64,000 nt of DNA from Enterocloster bolteae (GTDB lineage Bacteria > Bacillota > Clostridia > Lachnospirales > Lachnospiraceae): the NCBI RefSeq assembly GCF_002234575.2, contig NZ_CP022464.2:4898001-4962000 (forward strand). The letters run 5' to 3'. The notes under the pieces were generated by a model that was not told the origin of the DNA, did no database searches, and worked only from the letters and a program-made list of their open reading frames with translations. The first letter of the stretch is position 1; every line of letters starts with the position of its first letter. Position numbers and translations under genes: made by a program. Positions 25,414 to 34,899 of this stretch are shown here, piece after piece.

Positions 25414-27393
25414 TTAACCCGCTTCCTCAAAATTCCCTGTATACAGCTGATAGTATTTTCCCTTCCTTCCAATCAGCTCCTCATGGGACCCCCGCTCGAT
25501 GATTCTTCCCTGTTCCATGACCATAATACAGTCTGCATTGCGGATAGTAGACAGTCTGTGGGCAATGACGAAGGTGGTCCTCCCATTCATCAGGGCATCC
25601 ATGCCGGCCTGCACCAGGGATTCCGTCCTGGTATCTATGGATGAGGTGGCCTCGTCGAGAATCAGTACAGGCGGGTCTGCCACGGCTGCCCTGGCTATGG
25701 CTAAAAGCTGCCTCTGTCCCTGGCTCAGACTGCCTCCATCTCCTGTAAGGATGGTTTCATAGCCATGGGGGAGACGGTTTATGAAGCTGTCTGCGTTGGC
25801 CAGTTTTGCTGCATTGACGCATTCCTCATCTGTAGCGTCCAGCTTTCCGTATCGGATATTGTCCATGACAGTACCTGTAAAGAGGTGGGTGTCCTGGAGC
25901 ACGATGCCCAGGGAGCGGCGGAGGGCCGGTTTCTTAATTTTATTGATATTGATTCCGTCATATCGGATTTTTCCGTCCTGTATGTCATAGAAGCGGTTAA
26001 TCAGGTTGGTGATGGTGGTCTTGCCCGCCCCGGTAGATCCTACAAATGCAATTTTCTGACCGGGTTCGGCAAACAGCTTGATGTCATGGAGCACCATCTT
26101 GGATGGGTCATAGCCGAAATCCACTCCGTCAAAAACAATGCCGCCTTCCATTTTCTTATAGGTAACAGTCCCCTCTGCCTTATGGGGGTGTTTCCAGGCC
26201 CAGACACCGGTGCGCTCTTTTGTCTCTTCCAGTGTGCCGTCCTTCCGTTCCCGGACATTCACAAATTCCACATACCCATTGTCCTCCTCCTGCTTCTGGT
26301 CCAGAAGCTCAAATACCCTTCCGGCGCCTGCCGCTGCCATGACCACAGAGTTCATCTGCTGGCTGATTTGGGTAATCGGCTGGGAGAAATTTTTATTGAG
26401 TCCCACGAAGGCAATGATGGTGCCGATTGTAATTCCACCTATGCCGTTTAATGCCAGGATTCCTCCTGCCACTGCGCACAGAACATAACTCAGATTGCCG
26501 ATATTGGCATTGACCGGCATGAGGAGGTTGGCGTACCGGTTAGCCTTATCAGCGTTGTCCCGAAGCCTTTCATTCAGCACCTCAAACTCCTTTTTGGCCT
26601 GTTCCTCATGACAAAATACCTTGACCACCTTCTGTCCGTCCATCATTTCCTCTATATATCCGTCCACCTCTCCCAGGGAGTTCTGCTGTTTTCCAAAATG
26701 GGCGGCAGATTTGCCTGAAAGACATTTTGTGGCAAACAGCATGACACAGGCCATAGCAAAGGTAAGTATGGACAGAGGTATATTTAAAATCAGCATGGAA
26801 ACAGCGGTTGCCGCCAGTGTGACCGCAGAATTGGCTACCTGGGGAACACTCTGGCTCATGAGCTGCCGCAGGGTATCCACATCATTGGTATATACTGACA
26901 TGATATCGCCATGGGCGTGGGTATCAAAATATCTGATGGGCAGAGATTCCATCCTGGTAAACAGTTCCACCCTCAGCCGCTTCATGGTGCCCTGGCTTAC
27001 TGTGACCATGATTCTGTTATACGCATAGGCCGCCAGAATGCCTATTAGGTAAAGGACTGCCATCCTGCACAGCGCCCCTGCCAGGGGAGAAAAATCCGGC
27101 GCTGTATTCCCCGTTGACGCCTGTTGGGCCAACGGCCGGATATAGTCATCCACCAGGGATTGTATGAACACCATCCCCTTCAGGGTAGCCCCGGCGGACA
27201 CTATGATACAGGCCAGCACCGCGGTCACCGCAAGTTTATAATTGGCTGCCATATACCGGATGACGCGGCCCAGGACCCTGATGGCTTCCTTTGTCTCCCT
27301 GGCCTGCTCCTGTCTGCCGGTTTGTTCTTTCCGGCTGCTCTGCGCCTGTCCGCTGTTCTGTTTTTTCCGGCTGCTCTGTCTGTCTTCCATCAT
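25414..27393 (-). CDS. Heterodimeric ABC exporter subunit, catalytic-site half
   Basis: A 659-residue half-transporter with six TM helices followed by an ATPase domain. Walker A is 'GSTGAGKTT', the signature is the variant 'SLSQGQRQLL', and Walker B 'LILDEATSSID' has the catalytic Glu. An insert of about 40 residues lies between the TM domain and the ATPase ('NVRERKDGTLEETKERTG'). The extended Lys/Gln/Arg-rich N-terminus is unusual. It overlaps the partner gene as ATGA, so the two are made together. It is a multidrug- or peptide-type exporter; the substrate is unknown. Confidence 0.92.
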   Translation of the reverse strand: MMEDRQSSRKKQNSGQAQSSRKEQTGRQEQARETKEAIRVLGRVIRYMAANYKLAVTAVLACIIVSAGATLKGMVFIQSLVDDYIRPLAQQASTGNTAPDFSPLAGALCRMAVLYLIGILAAYAYNRIMVTVSQGTMKRLRVELFTRMESLPIRYFDTHAHGDIMSVYTNDVDTLRQLMSQSVPQVANSAVTLAATAVSMLILNIPLSILTFAMACVMLFATKCLSGKSAAHFGKQQNSLGEVDGYIEEMMDGQKVVKVFCHEEQAKKEFEVLNERLRDNADKANRYANLLMPVNANIGNLSYVLCAVAGGILALNGIGGITIGTIIAFVGLNKNFSQPITQISQQMNSVVMAAAGAGRVFELLDQKQEEDNGYVEFVNVRERKDGTLEETKERTGVWAWKHPHKAEGTVTYKKMEGGIVFDGVDFGYDPSKMVLHDIKLFAEPGQKIAFVGSTGAGKTTITNLINRFYDIQDGKIRYDGININKIKKPALRRSLGIVLQDTHLFTGTVMDNIRYGKLDATDEECVNAAKLANADSFINRLPHGYETILTGDGGSLSQGQRQLLAIARAAVADPPVLILDEATSSIDTRTESLVQAGMDALMNGRTTFVIAHRLSTIRNADCIMVMEQGRIIERGSHEELIGRKGKYYQLYTGNFEEAG

Positions 27394-29201
27394 GCCACAC
27401 TCTCCTTTCCTGCGTTTTCTGCCTGAACCTGGTCAAAGTCCCCTCCGCCCCTGCTCTGTGACTCGTATATTTCACGGTATATCTCATTGGACCTCACCAG
27501 CTGGTCATTGGTTCCGTATCCGTTTATACGCCCGTCCTCTATCACCAGTATGTGGTCCGCATGCTGCACACTGGATATGCGCTGGGCAATGATGATTTTG
27601 GTGGTTCCCGGTATTGCCGCCCCAAAGGCTTCCCTGATTCTGGCATCTGTCGCCGTATCCACCGCGCTGGTGGAATCGTCCAGTATCAGGATCCTGGGGT
27701 TCTTTAACAGCGCCCTGGCAATACACAGCCTCTGCTTCTGACCGCCTGACACATTGGTTCCTCCCCGCTCCAGGAAGGTATGGTATCCGTGGGGTAGACG
27801 CTCTATGAATTCGTCGGCACAGGCCGCCCGGCAGGCTTCCCGGCATTCTTCTTCTGTGGCATCCTGATTTCCCCACCGCAGATTCTCCAGAATCGTACCG
27901 GAAAACAGTACATTTTTCTGCAGAACCACTGCCACGGAGTCCCTGAGCGTTTCCAAATCATATTCCCGCACATCCCTGCCTCCTACACATACGCTGCCGC
28001 TGTCCGCGTCATAGAGGCGGCTGATTAGATTTACCAGGCTGGACTTGCCGCTTCCCGTGCCTCCTATGATGCCCACAGTTTCACCGGACCGGATATGCAG
28101 CTCAATATCGGACAACGCCTGCCCGCCTCTGCCTTTGTCCATTCCCTTATCCGTTCCCCCAGCGTCCTCCTTACCCTTCCCATAGGAAAAACATACACAG
28201 TTAAAATCAACGCTTCCGTCTGCCACATCCATGACAGGCCGTTCCGGGTTGCGGATATCCGGCTCTTCCTTAAATACCTCCTCAATTCTCCTTATGCTGG
28301 CAGCACTCATGGCAATCATGACAAATATCATGGACAGCATCATAAGAGACATCATGATTGACATGATATAGCTGAACAGGGAGGTCAGCTCGCCGCTGCT
28401 CATAGTTCCAATGACGATAAACCTGGCTCCAAACCAGGATACGGCCAGTATACAGCCGTAAACCACCAGCATCATGGCTGGATTGTTAAATGCCAGGGTG
28501 CCTTCTGCCTTTACGAACAGGCGGCAGAGGTTTTCTGCTGCACTGGTGAATTTCTGGTTCTCATAATCCTCCCGCACATAGGCCTTCACCACCCGGATGC
28601 CGGAAACATTTTCCTGGACCCCTGCATTCAGGTCGTCATATTTTGTGAAAACAACGTTGAATATCTTCCTGGCCGCCATCATGATGATTCCCAGTATACA
28701 TGCCAAAAACAGAATGGCTCCCAGGAAAATCATGCTGAGCCGGGGGCTAATCATGAAGGACATGACCATGCTGCATACCAGCATGAGGGGCGCCCTGACA
28801 GCCACCCGGATGCACATTTGATATGCGTTCTGGATATTGGTTACATCCGTGGTCATACGGGTCACCAGACCTGCCGTGCTGAACTTATCAATGTTTGAAA
28901 AGGAAAAGTCCTGCACCTTGTCATAGATTCCCTTTCTCAGATTACAGGCCAGACCGGAGGATGCGCTGGCCGCGTACTTTCCTGCCATAGCCCCGGATAT
29001 CAGGCTGATAAAAGCCATGACAATCATGACTCCTCCATAGGTATATACCTTTCTCATGTTCCCTTCCTGGATTCCCTCATCAATAATCAGCGCTGTGATA
29101 AAGGGAAGCATGACCTCCATAATTACCTCCAGGGCGGTAAAGAGAGGGGTCAGAATGGAATCTTTTTTATATTGCTTAAGCTGTGCTAAAATCGTTCTCA
29201 T
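27390..29201 (-). CDS. Heterodimeric ABC exporter subunit, degenerate-site half
   Basis: A 603-residue half-transporter with six TM helices and an ATPase domain. Walker A 'GGTGSGKSS' and signature 'NVSGGQKQRL' are standard, but Walker B reads 'LILDDSTSAVD' with Asp in place of the catalytic Glu. Together with the partner's variant signature this is the asymmetric arrangement known from BmrCD/TM287-288-type exporters. Two Shine-Dalgarno copies lie before the start. It is divergent from a LysR-type gene that may control it. Confidence 0.93.
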   Translation of the reverse strand: MRTILAQLKQYKKDSILTPLFTALEVIMEVMLPFITALIIDEGIQEGNMRKVYTYGGVMIVMAFISLISGAMAGKYAASASSGLACNLRKGIYDKVQDFSFSNIDKFSTAGLVTRMTTDVTNIQNAYQMCIRVAVRAPLMLVCSMVMSFMISPRLSMIFLGAILFLACILGIIMMAARKIFNVVFTKYDDLNAGVQENVSGIRVVKAYVREDYENQKFTSAAENLCRLFVKAEGTLAFNNPAMMLVVYGCILAVSWFGARFIVIGTMSSGELTSLFSYIMSIMMSLMMLSMIFVMIAMSAASIRRIEEVFKEEPDIRNPERPVMDVADGSVDFNCVCFSYGKGKEDAGGTDKGMDKGRGGQALSDIELHIRSGETVGIIGGTGSGKSSLVNLISRLYDADSGSVCVGGRDVREYDLETLRDSVAVVLQKNVLFSGTILENLRWGNQDATEEECREACRAACADEFIERLPHGYHTFLERGGTNVSGGQKQRLCIARALLKNPRILILDDSTSAVDTATDARIREAFGAAIPGTTKIIIAQRISSVQHADHILVIEDGRINGYGTNDQLVRSNEIYREIYESQSRGGGDFDQVQAENAGKESVA

Positions 29202-29205
29202 ATTC

Positions 29206-29231
29206 TGTCTCCTTATATAGTGTCTCCTTAT
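29206..29231 (-). repeat. Duplicated Shine-Dalgarno segment before the ABC exporter
   Basis: The 11-mer ATAAGGAGACA occurs twice on the minus strand with a 15-base period. Only the copy at 29206-29216 is at the right distance (6 bases) from the ATG at 29201. It looks like a small local duplication. Confidence 0.7.
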
Positions 29232-29300
29232 TTTTTAGGTATTGCAACTGACTGTGCCATTAGCCGGTAACGGTTCTGAACACGCGCAAAATAGTTAACT

Positions 29301-29315
29301 AGCTAATAATTAGCT
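29301..29315. promoter_or_regulatory. Palindromic operator at the ABC exporter start site
   Basis: AGCTAATAATTAGCT is a perfect palindrome around one base. It lies at about +1 to +15 of the predicted exporter promoter, a position suited to repression. The size and AT-rich centre fit a MarR/TetR-like site, but no such gene is adjacent. Confidence 0.55.
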
Positions 29316-29322
29316 CCCTATA

Positions 29323-29351
29323 TTTATACCTCATATCCTGTTGAATGTGAA
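29323..29351 (-). promoter_or_regulatory. Promoter of the ABC exporter genes
   Basis: TTCACA (29351-29346) and TATAAA (29328-29323) with a 17-base spacer. Its -35 box overlaps the -35 of the divergent LysR promoter. Confidence 0.5.
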
Positions 29352-29369
29352 ATTCAAATATGTTATAAT
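29341..29369 (+). promoter_or_regulatory. Promoter of the LysR gene with an overlapping LysR-type box
   Basis: TTGAAT and TATAAT with a 17-base spacer. The -35 is part of an inverted repeat TTGAAT-N5-ATTCAA (29341-29357), the T-N11-A type bound by LysR regulators, so autoregulation and control of the divergent exporter are likely. Confidence 0.7.
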
Positions 29370-29493
29370 CTATAAAAATATTTTATTGTTTACTATTAGT
29401 ATTGTTTTTAGAGTCAATCGAACAAAAGAAGATTAACAAAGATTGAAAAGAAACAGCAACAGAAATTCAAAGGAAATTCAGGAGGCGATTCCT

Positions 29494-30384
29494 ATGAATA
29501 CAGTGCAGTTAGAATGTTTTCTGGCCGTGGCGGAATATCTGAATTTTTCCAAGGCAGCTGATTTTTTAAAAATTACCCAGCCGGCTGTAAGCCATCAGAT
29601 TACATCCCTGGAGGACGAGCTGGGGACCAGGCTCTTTGTGCGTACCAGTAAAAATGTAAACCTGACTGAAGCCGGGCTCATGTTCATGGAGGATGCATCC
29701 AGCATCCTGAAGATTGCCTGCGGCGCTAAAAAACGGCTGGGCATAGGAAGCAATGACGTTCTGTTTCTCACCGTGGGGTGCCATAACCAGTCAGAGTTAG
29801 ATCTTCTTCCCCCTGTCATACGCAGGCTGGCGGATCGTTTCCCCACCCTCCACCCCACTGTGAAACTGATTCCGTTTAAGTCCATGGCCAATCTTCTGGA
29901 TGAAGAGCGCATCCACGTCATGTTCGGCTTCCAGCAGGATGAGCAGAAGAAACCCATCGGCTTATTCCATGAGCTGGCCCGGATACCGCTGGCCTGCGTG
30001 TGCAGTGCCGGACATCCCTACGCCGGGCGCACCTGCCTGAATGTGGATGAGCTGGAGGGGCCCATAGTCCTGGGTGAGCCCCACAGGCTGCCAGCCACCG
30101 TACTCCAGTCTCAAATCCGTGCTTCCTCCTCCTGCCATCCTTCGGAGCTTTTCTTTGTGGATACCTATGAAAGCATACTGGCTCTGGTAAGGGCAGGCCT
30201 TGGATACAGCCTTCTCCCCTTCTATCCGGGCAGTGATAAAAAAGGGCTCTGTTATATCCCGGTAACGGGAATACCTCCCCTTGCTTTTGGCTTGTATCAT
30301 AAAGGAGTAAAGGGAAATACCATACTAAAAGAATTCATCCGGCTATTGGATGAGGAGGTGGCTGCCGGTGAATTCCGGGCATGA
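29494..30384 (+). CDS. LysR-family transcriptional regulator
   Basis: A 296-residue regulator. The N-terminal winged helix-turn-helix 'LNFSKAADFLKITQPAVSHQ' is followed by 'LEDELGTRLFVRT' and a two-lobed effector domain ('DVLFLTVGCHNQSELDLL'). The start at 29494 follows CAGGAGG; the longer frame to 29443 lacks a site. By the usual LysR layout it controls itself and the divergent ABC exporter. The effector is unknown. Confidence 0.92.
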   Translation: MNTVQLECFLAVAEYLNFSKAADFLKITQPAVSHQITSLEDELGTRLFVRTSKNVNLTEAGLMFMEDASSILKIACGAKKRLGIGSNDVLFLTVGCHNQSELDLLPPVIRRLADRFPTLHPTVKLIPFKSMANLLDEERIHVMFGFQQDEQKKPIGLFHELARIPLACVCSAGHPYAGRTCLNVDELEGPIVLGEPHRLPATVLQSQIRASSSCHPSELFFVDTYESILALVRAGLGYSLLPFYPGSDKKGLCYIPVTGIPPLAFGLYHKGVKGNTILKEFIRLLDEEVAAGEFRA

Positions 30385-30443
30385 CAACCCTGCATGTTTT
30401 TCAGCAGGACCCTGCATGTTCCCCCTGAAAAACCGCAGAAGCC

Positions 30444-32627
30444 TCATCCTTTACTGTACTCCACGGTCTGTCCCTTCATGGTGGACTTTGCCTCGTACAG
30501 GGCAATGTCCGCACATCTTACCAGTTCCTCAAATGTACAGAGTTCACCTCCATACCAGGCAATGCCTGACGAAATCTGGATTTTCAGCTGTATTCCGTCA
30601 GGCAGAACGGCTGGGTGTTTATCCAGAATATCATAGAAATCCCTCAATTGTTTCCTGACGCCATTCCTGTCCTCATAGCCAAACAACAGAATGAAAAACT
30701 CGTCCCCGGAACGCCTGCCAACTATGGCATGGTCCTCCGGTATCCCTTTCATGCATACTGCGGTCTCTCTGATATAGATATCGCCGCTTTCATGGCCGTA
30801 GGTATCATTTACTGACTTAAGGCCATCTAAATCCAGCATAACCATTGCGGCGGTTCCCAGATTGACAGGGCCGTTTCCGCTCAGGCCCGGCATTTCTCCT
30901 GTCTGTCCCGGCATTTCTCCCGCCTGTTCCAGTATGGCCTCTGCCTCCCGCTGGAAAGCTGCCCGGCTGTAAATCCTGGTCAGGCTGTCATGGTCCCTCT
31001 CATATTTAATTCTCTGTTTTTTCATCATATCACCGGTCACATCCTCAATGATTCCCAGGGAATGGCCGTGGCGCAGAGACAGGGTAATCCGTACCCAGCG
31101 CTCTGTTTTTCCGCTGATTCTGTAGATTCCGTTTTCCTCCGGCACCGGACATCTTTGCATATCCGACAGCCTGGACAGAAATACCTTCTCATCCACATAC
31201 AAATGATTCTCGTCCTCACATGGAAGTTCCATAAGGGGAAAGATCTGTTTTGTGACCTGTACTCCATATCCGCCGGGACTGTACTCAAAGGCACCGATAT
31301 GAAGGCCCAGAAGGTCCATGATTTCAGACATCTTAAGTGTGTTGTCCAGCAGATTCTGATTGGATATCTCCACTGCCTGAGACAACAAATCCAATTCCTC
31401 TATCCCGGTCCTCTCCAGCCTGATTTTTCTGGTATAATCAAAATTCCTTACTTTGGCGGCCAGCTTTGCCACAGGTTCCGTGATTTTCCTGCTGATGAAC
31501 CCGGCGGCCCCGGCACCCAGCAAAAGGGATACCATCAATGTCACTGCAAAAATCTTTATGATCCGGTGAAGAAAACCATACAGTGCATCCCCTCTCATTA
31601 ATCCCAGAACCACCCAGTTCCCGCTGTCATATGGAACATTCTTTGTGCCGTATAAATCCAGGCTCTTAATACAGCCGTATATCTTTTCTCCTGTAAGGCT
31701 GGATACCTGACAGATAGAGTACGTTTCGTCCTCCTGCTTTATCCTGAGCAGCGGTTCATCCCCAAAAAGCCTGTTCTGGTACTCGCCCTTCTTGACCAGA
31801 ACAAACAGCTCCTGCGGGTTCTCCTGCATTGCGGCAACCATGTACCCCGGTGAATCCTGGGCAGACAGCTCGTTGGCAGGCAGCAGCTTTCTTATATGCT
31901 CCAGGGATATCTCCACCCCAATCACACCGTGGACCTGGCCGGCGCGGTCAAAGAGCGGAACGGTGTAGGTAATGACAGGCACATCCTCAGGTGTCATGTA
32001 GAAAGGCCGGCTCCAGTATCCCAGCTTTTCATAATCCCTGGACTGGCCGGCCGCCTGAAACGGCATATCAAAAAACTTCCTGTTTTCTTCATTCAATGAC
32101 AGGCCGTAATGCCAAACGCTGTCCAGAGGAATCTGGTATCTCCTGGATATCTCTGCAGGTCCCATTACCTGGAACAAATCACTGTTGTCCGCGCTGTATG
32201 TCTCCGGGTCATAGTCCCTGAAATACAGAGCCGGCATGCTTTTTCCCTGCCCCGGTTCATCCAGTATCAGAAATGTGCCCGTGGTACCGCTGACATGCAG
32301 CATGGATATAAGGGTATCCGCAGAGCCAATCAGAAATGACTCCGCATCCATTTTTCCCTCCCCATAGCCGCTCTCAGACAATCGGTCGGACAATTCCTGT
32401 ACATAGGGATGAATATTGGTCCACCGGTTGTCAATCTGGTCCTGAATGGAGCTGGCCCTGAGGGTCACAGTGGACGCAAATGACTGGTACGCCGTATCCC
32501 TGGTCTGCTTCAATATTCCGCCCGCTATCAGCATCCCCAGAACCAGCAGAGACTGAAGAATCACCAGACCCGCAGTAAAGGCAGAGCATTTTGATGCTAT
32601 GGACTGCTTTTGTTTCATATTCCTCAT
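30444..32627 (-). CDS. Membrane sensor with a GGDEF-type output domain
   Basis: A 727-residue protein. TM1 is near 15-38, followed by a large extracytoplasmic Cache-like sensor (about 40-350, with 'PVITYTVPLFDRAGQVHGVI', typical of dCache), TM2 near 355-375, HAMP ('SRKITEPVAKLAAKV'), a PAS-like linker and a GGDEF domain ('DSLTRIYSRAAF', 'MLDLDGLKSVNDTYG'). The signature loop is SGDEF in place of GGDEF, so cyclase activity is possible but not sure. Its start overlaps the stop of the solute-binding lipoprotein gene, linking ligand binding and signalling. Confidence 0.88.
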   Translation of the reverse strand: MRNMKQKQSIASKCSAFTAGLVILQSLLVLGMLIAGGILKQTRDTAYQSFASTVTLRASSIQDQIDNRWTNIHPYVQELSDRLSESGYGEGKMDAESFLIGSADTLISMLHVSGTTGTFLILDEPGQGKSMPALYFRDYDPETYSADNSDLFQVMGPAEISRRYQIPLDSVWHYGLSLNEENRKFFDMPFQAAGQSRDYEKLGYWSRPFYMTPEDVPVITYTVPLFDRAGQVHGVIGVEISLEHIRKLLPANELSAQDSPGYMVAAMQENPQELFVLVKKGEYQNRLFGDEPLLRIKQEDETYSICQVSSLTGEKIYGCIKSLDLYGTKNVPYDSGNWVVLGLMRGDALYGFLHRIIKIFAVTLMVSLLLGAGAAGFISRKITEPVAKLAAKVRNFDYTRKIRLERTGIEELDLLSQAVEISNQNLLDNTLKMSEIMDLLGLHIGAFEYSPGGYGVQVTKQIFPLMELPCEDENHLYVDEKVFLSRLSDMQRCPVPEENGIYRISGKTERWVRITLSLRHGHSLGIIEDVTGDMMKKQRIKYERDHDSLTRIYSRAAFQREAEAILEQAGEMPGQTGEMPGLSGNGPVNLGTAAMVMLDLDGLKSVNDTYGHESGDIYIRETAVCMKGIPEDHAIVGRRSGDEFFILLFGYEDRNGVRKQLRDFYDILDKHPAVLPDGIQLKIQISSGIAWYGGELCTFEELVRCADIALYEAKSTMKGQTVEYSKG

Positions 32628-34075
32628 CAGCTCCCTAATAATTTAGCGGCATTATCCTGCCACCCTTCATACCATTCCTGGAAATGGGCCTCATCCGTGA
32701 CCTGGGCCTGGGCCTCTTCCTTTGTCATGCCGGCCTTCATCTTATCCTCAGCCTCCAGACGGGCATTGTCCACAGAAGCCTCCATATATTCGCCGTAAAA
32801 CTGTCTCATCTCATAGCTTCCCTCAAAGGGAGGATTGGAATAAAAGCGGTATTCAGAGAGCATTTTCAGAGTAGCCTCTGCGGACCCTCCTATCGTGGGA
32901 TTATATTCCGGCGTACCGGAATAGGCTGCCATAGCCTTGGCATATCCCTGGTTCAGGGAACTGTTCTCCACCGGCAGATAACCGCTGTTCACCGCAAAAT
33001 CCAGATTCTGCTCCTCCTGGGTCAGCCATTTCAGAAATACGGCCGATGCATACTCATGGGTACTGTCGCTTTGTGCAATAGCGAATCCGGCCCCCTGGAC
33101 CATGGCGCACAAGTCCCCGTCGCGGAAACAGGGATATGGAAGAACACTGCTCTCAATCCGGTAGATTTCATTCTGATTCAGGGTCACTTCCTTTGGAAAA
33201 TAAACCGCCCCTGCGCTGGAGCCTACATAAGCCAGTATATCCCCTGTCTTTTCATCATCAGAACGGAACTTGCCCAGATTTGCATAATAGCCCTTTACGT
33301 AGGGCACATACAGTTCATCCCACAAAATCCTGGCCAGGTCCTGGTCAAAGGAAAACGTCACCTGGCCGTCCTGCAGCTTATAAATATCATTTCCTGTCTG
33401 CACGGACGCAACAATGATGTAGTTGGCCAGGCTGTCAATGCCCAGAAATGCCTTGCCCCCCGACCACTCGTAATAGGCCTTGGCTGTCTCAGCCACCCCC
33501 TCCCAGGTAGAAAGACGGTCCAGCCGGACCCCTGTGTCCCCTGCAAACCTGTCCCAGTCCGTCTTATTCAGAAACAGATTTTCCGTAGAGCGCACAACAG
33601 GAAGAATTTTAAGCCCATAATTCCCGCCGAAGCTGCAGTCCTGAAGAAAATCCGCCCGGTATACCTTCAGCTCATCCTCGGAAAAATATTGATTCAGGTC
33701 CACAAGCTTGCCCAACACATCAATGCGGTAGGCATTTTCCGGATACGCTGCAAACAGATTGGGCATGGCGTCAGCTCCCAGCCTTCCGCTGGCTGAATTG
33801 TAAGCCTCCTCCGCCAGCTGGTTTACATCTCCATAGCTGACACTGTCCACAATAATTCCCATTTCCGTGCCCAGTGTTTCATTGAATCTGGACACCAGAT
33901 TGTCAAAGGCCTGTTTTGTCTGCCCGTTATAATAATTCCATACCGTAATCATAACCGGCTGTTTGGGATTCAGCTGATACCTGGCTTCCTCACTGCGTGA
34001 ACAGCCGGCTGCCATCCCTACTAACAGGAATACCGCTGCCGCCCATGCCAGTATTCCTCCCTCTCTCTTTTTCAT
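32627..34075 (-). CDS. Extracellular solute-binding lipoprotein (carbohydrate type)
   Basis: A 482-residue family-1-type solute-binding lipoprotein with lipobox 'GMAAGCS', then 'MITVWNYYNGQTKQAFDNLV', the family opening, and 'EEQNLDFAVNSGYLPV', the closing segment of sugar-binding proteins. No permease or ATPase is encoded nearby; the gene instead overlaps a membrane GGDEF sensor gene. It may serve as a ligand receptor for that sensor, by analogy with LuxP/LuxQ, which is inference. The start at 34075 follows GGGAGG. Confidence 0.88.
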   Translation of the reverse strand: MKKREGGILAWAAAVFLLVGMAAGCSRSEEARYQLNPKQPVMITVWNYYNGQTKQAFDNLVSRFNETLGTEMGIIVDSVSYGDVNQLAEEAYNSASGRLGADAMPNLFAAYPENAYRIDVLGKLVDLNQYFSEDELKVYRADFLQDCSFGGNYGLKILPVVRSTENLFLNKTDWDRFAGDTGVRLDRLSTWEGVAETAKAYYEWSGGKAFLGIDSLANYIIVASVQTGNDIYKLQDGQVTFSFDQDLARILWDELYVPYVKGYYANLGKFRSDDEKTGDILAYVGSSAGAVYFPKEVTLNQNEIYRIESSVLPYPCFRDGDLCAMVQGAGFAIAQSDSTHEYASAVFLKWLTQEEQNLDFAVNSGYLPVENSSLNQGYAKAMAAYSGTPEYNPTIGGSAEATLKMLSEYRFYSNPPFEGSYEMRQFYGEYMEASVDNARLEAEDKMKAGMTKEEAQAQVTDEAHFQEWYEGWQDNAAKLLGS

Positions 34076-34100
34076 ACAAATCCTCCCATTCCTGACAGAC

Positions 34101-34817
34101 TCAGCTCTCCGCGTCCCGTCCTTCCCCTGAATCAATCTTCACACTTTCCAGACTACCGTCATCCCGCTTTTCCACCCGAAGGACAAAGGGGAAGATATCA
34201 TGCTTTGTGCAGAGCCAGAAATCCTCCTGAGGATAGATTTCCTGGGTATGGGGATTAAAGAAATGTTCGCCGCCGGCTGTCTTCAGGGACCGTATTTCCT
34301 CGTCTATAAGGCAGGGTCTGCCCTCCAGAAGACATTTGATATACCGGGCGCAAATCACATCCTCCCTTGCAGTCCTTTCTCCTCCGTTTCCCATGGCTAC
34401 CAGGGATACTGTCTCCGGCTGTCTTCTGCTGATATAATCGGCAACTGCCCTGGCATTCACCAGGCTTCCGGTCAGTATCTCCTCTGCGTGTACGGCATTC
34501 ACGATTCCCTGTGTTCCCGCGCTTGTAGTATGTACGATTTTTTTCCCTGACAAGTCCGCGTCCCGGGTCTGGGACGGTGAATTTCCATAGTCAAAGCCCT
34601 CACACCTGCGGCCCCAGCGCTCTCCAATGAGAAGATATTCCGGATGTACCTGTTTCATATGCCTGGCCTCCTCCACGCTTCCGGCCGGGAATACGGCAGA
34701 CGCCCCCCGGGCATACAGATAGCACTCCAGGGAAAAAGCCCGGAACACATCTATGATAACGGTTAATCCCTCTGCTTTCTTTGCTCCTTCAATCAATTCC
34801 AATATTCTGATTTCCAT
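34101..34817 (-). CDS. ComB-like 2-phosphosulfolactate phosphatase family protein
   Basis: A 238-residue protein with ComB family marks: 'VIIDVFRAFSLECYLYARGA' (family DVLRAtT), 'GERWGRRCEGFDYGNSP' and 'VHTTSAGTQGI'. Family members remove phosphate from 2-phosphosulfolactate in coenzyme M or sulfolactate synthesis. No other genes of that route are seen, so another phosphorylated acid is possible. The start at 34817 is the first Met of the conserved region; the Shine-Dalgarno is weak. It lies between two solute-binding protein genes, an odd context. Confidence 0.8.
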   Translation of the reverse strand: MEIRILELIEGAKKAEGLTVIIDVFRAFSLECYLYARGASAVFPAGSVEEARHMKQVHPEYLLIGERWGRRCEGFDYGNSPSQTRDADLSGKKIVHTTSAGTQGIVNAVHAEEILTGSLVNARAVADYISRRQPETVSLVAMGNGGERTAREDVICARYIKCLLEGRPCLIDEEIRSLKTAGGEHFFNPHTQEIYPQEDFWLCTKHDIFPFVLRVEKRDDGSLESVKIDSGEGRDAES

Positions 34818-34899
34818 GCTGTTTTTCCGCCCTATTCTCTTGACCTGCTGTTTGTTTATTGTTGGTTTATTGTTTTTTCCATTATACAGCATCCCGGGG

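Noticed and set aside
30388..30433. Repeat CCCTGCATGTT (twice) and GTTTTTCAG/CTGAAAAAC pairing between convergent LysR and GGDEF genes
   Set aside because: The T run is inside the stem rather than after it, so it is not a convincing terminator; kept only as a weak structure.
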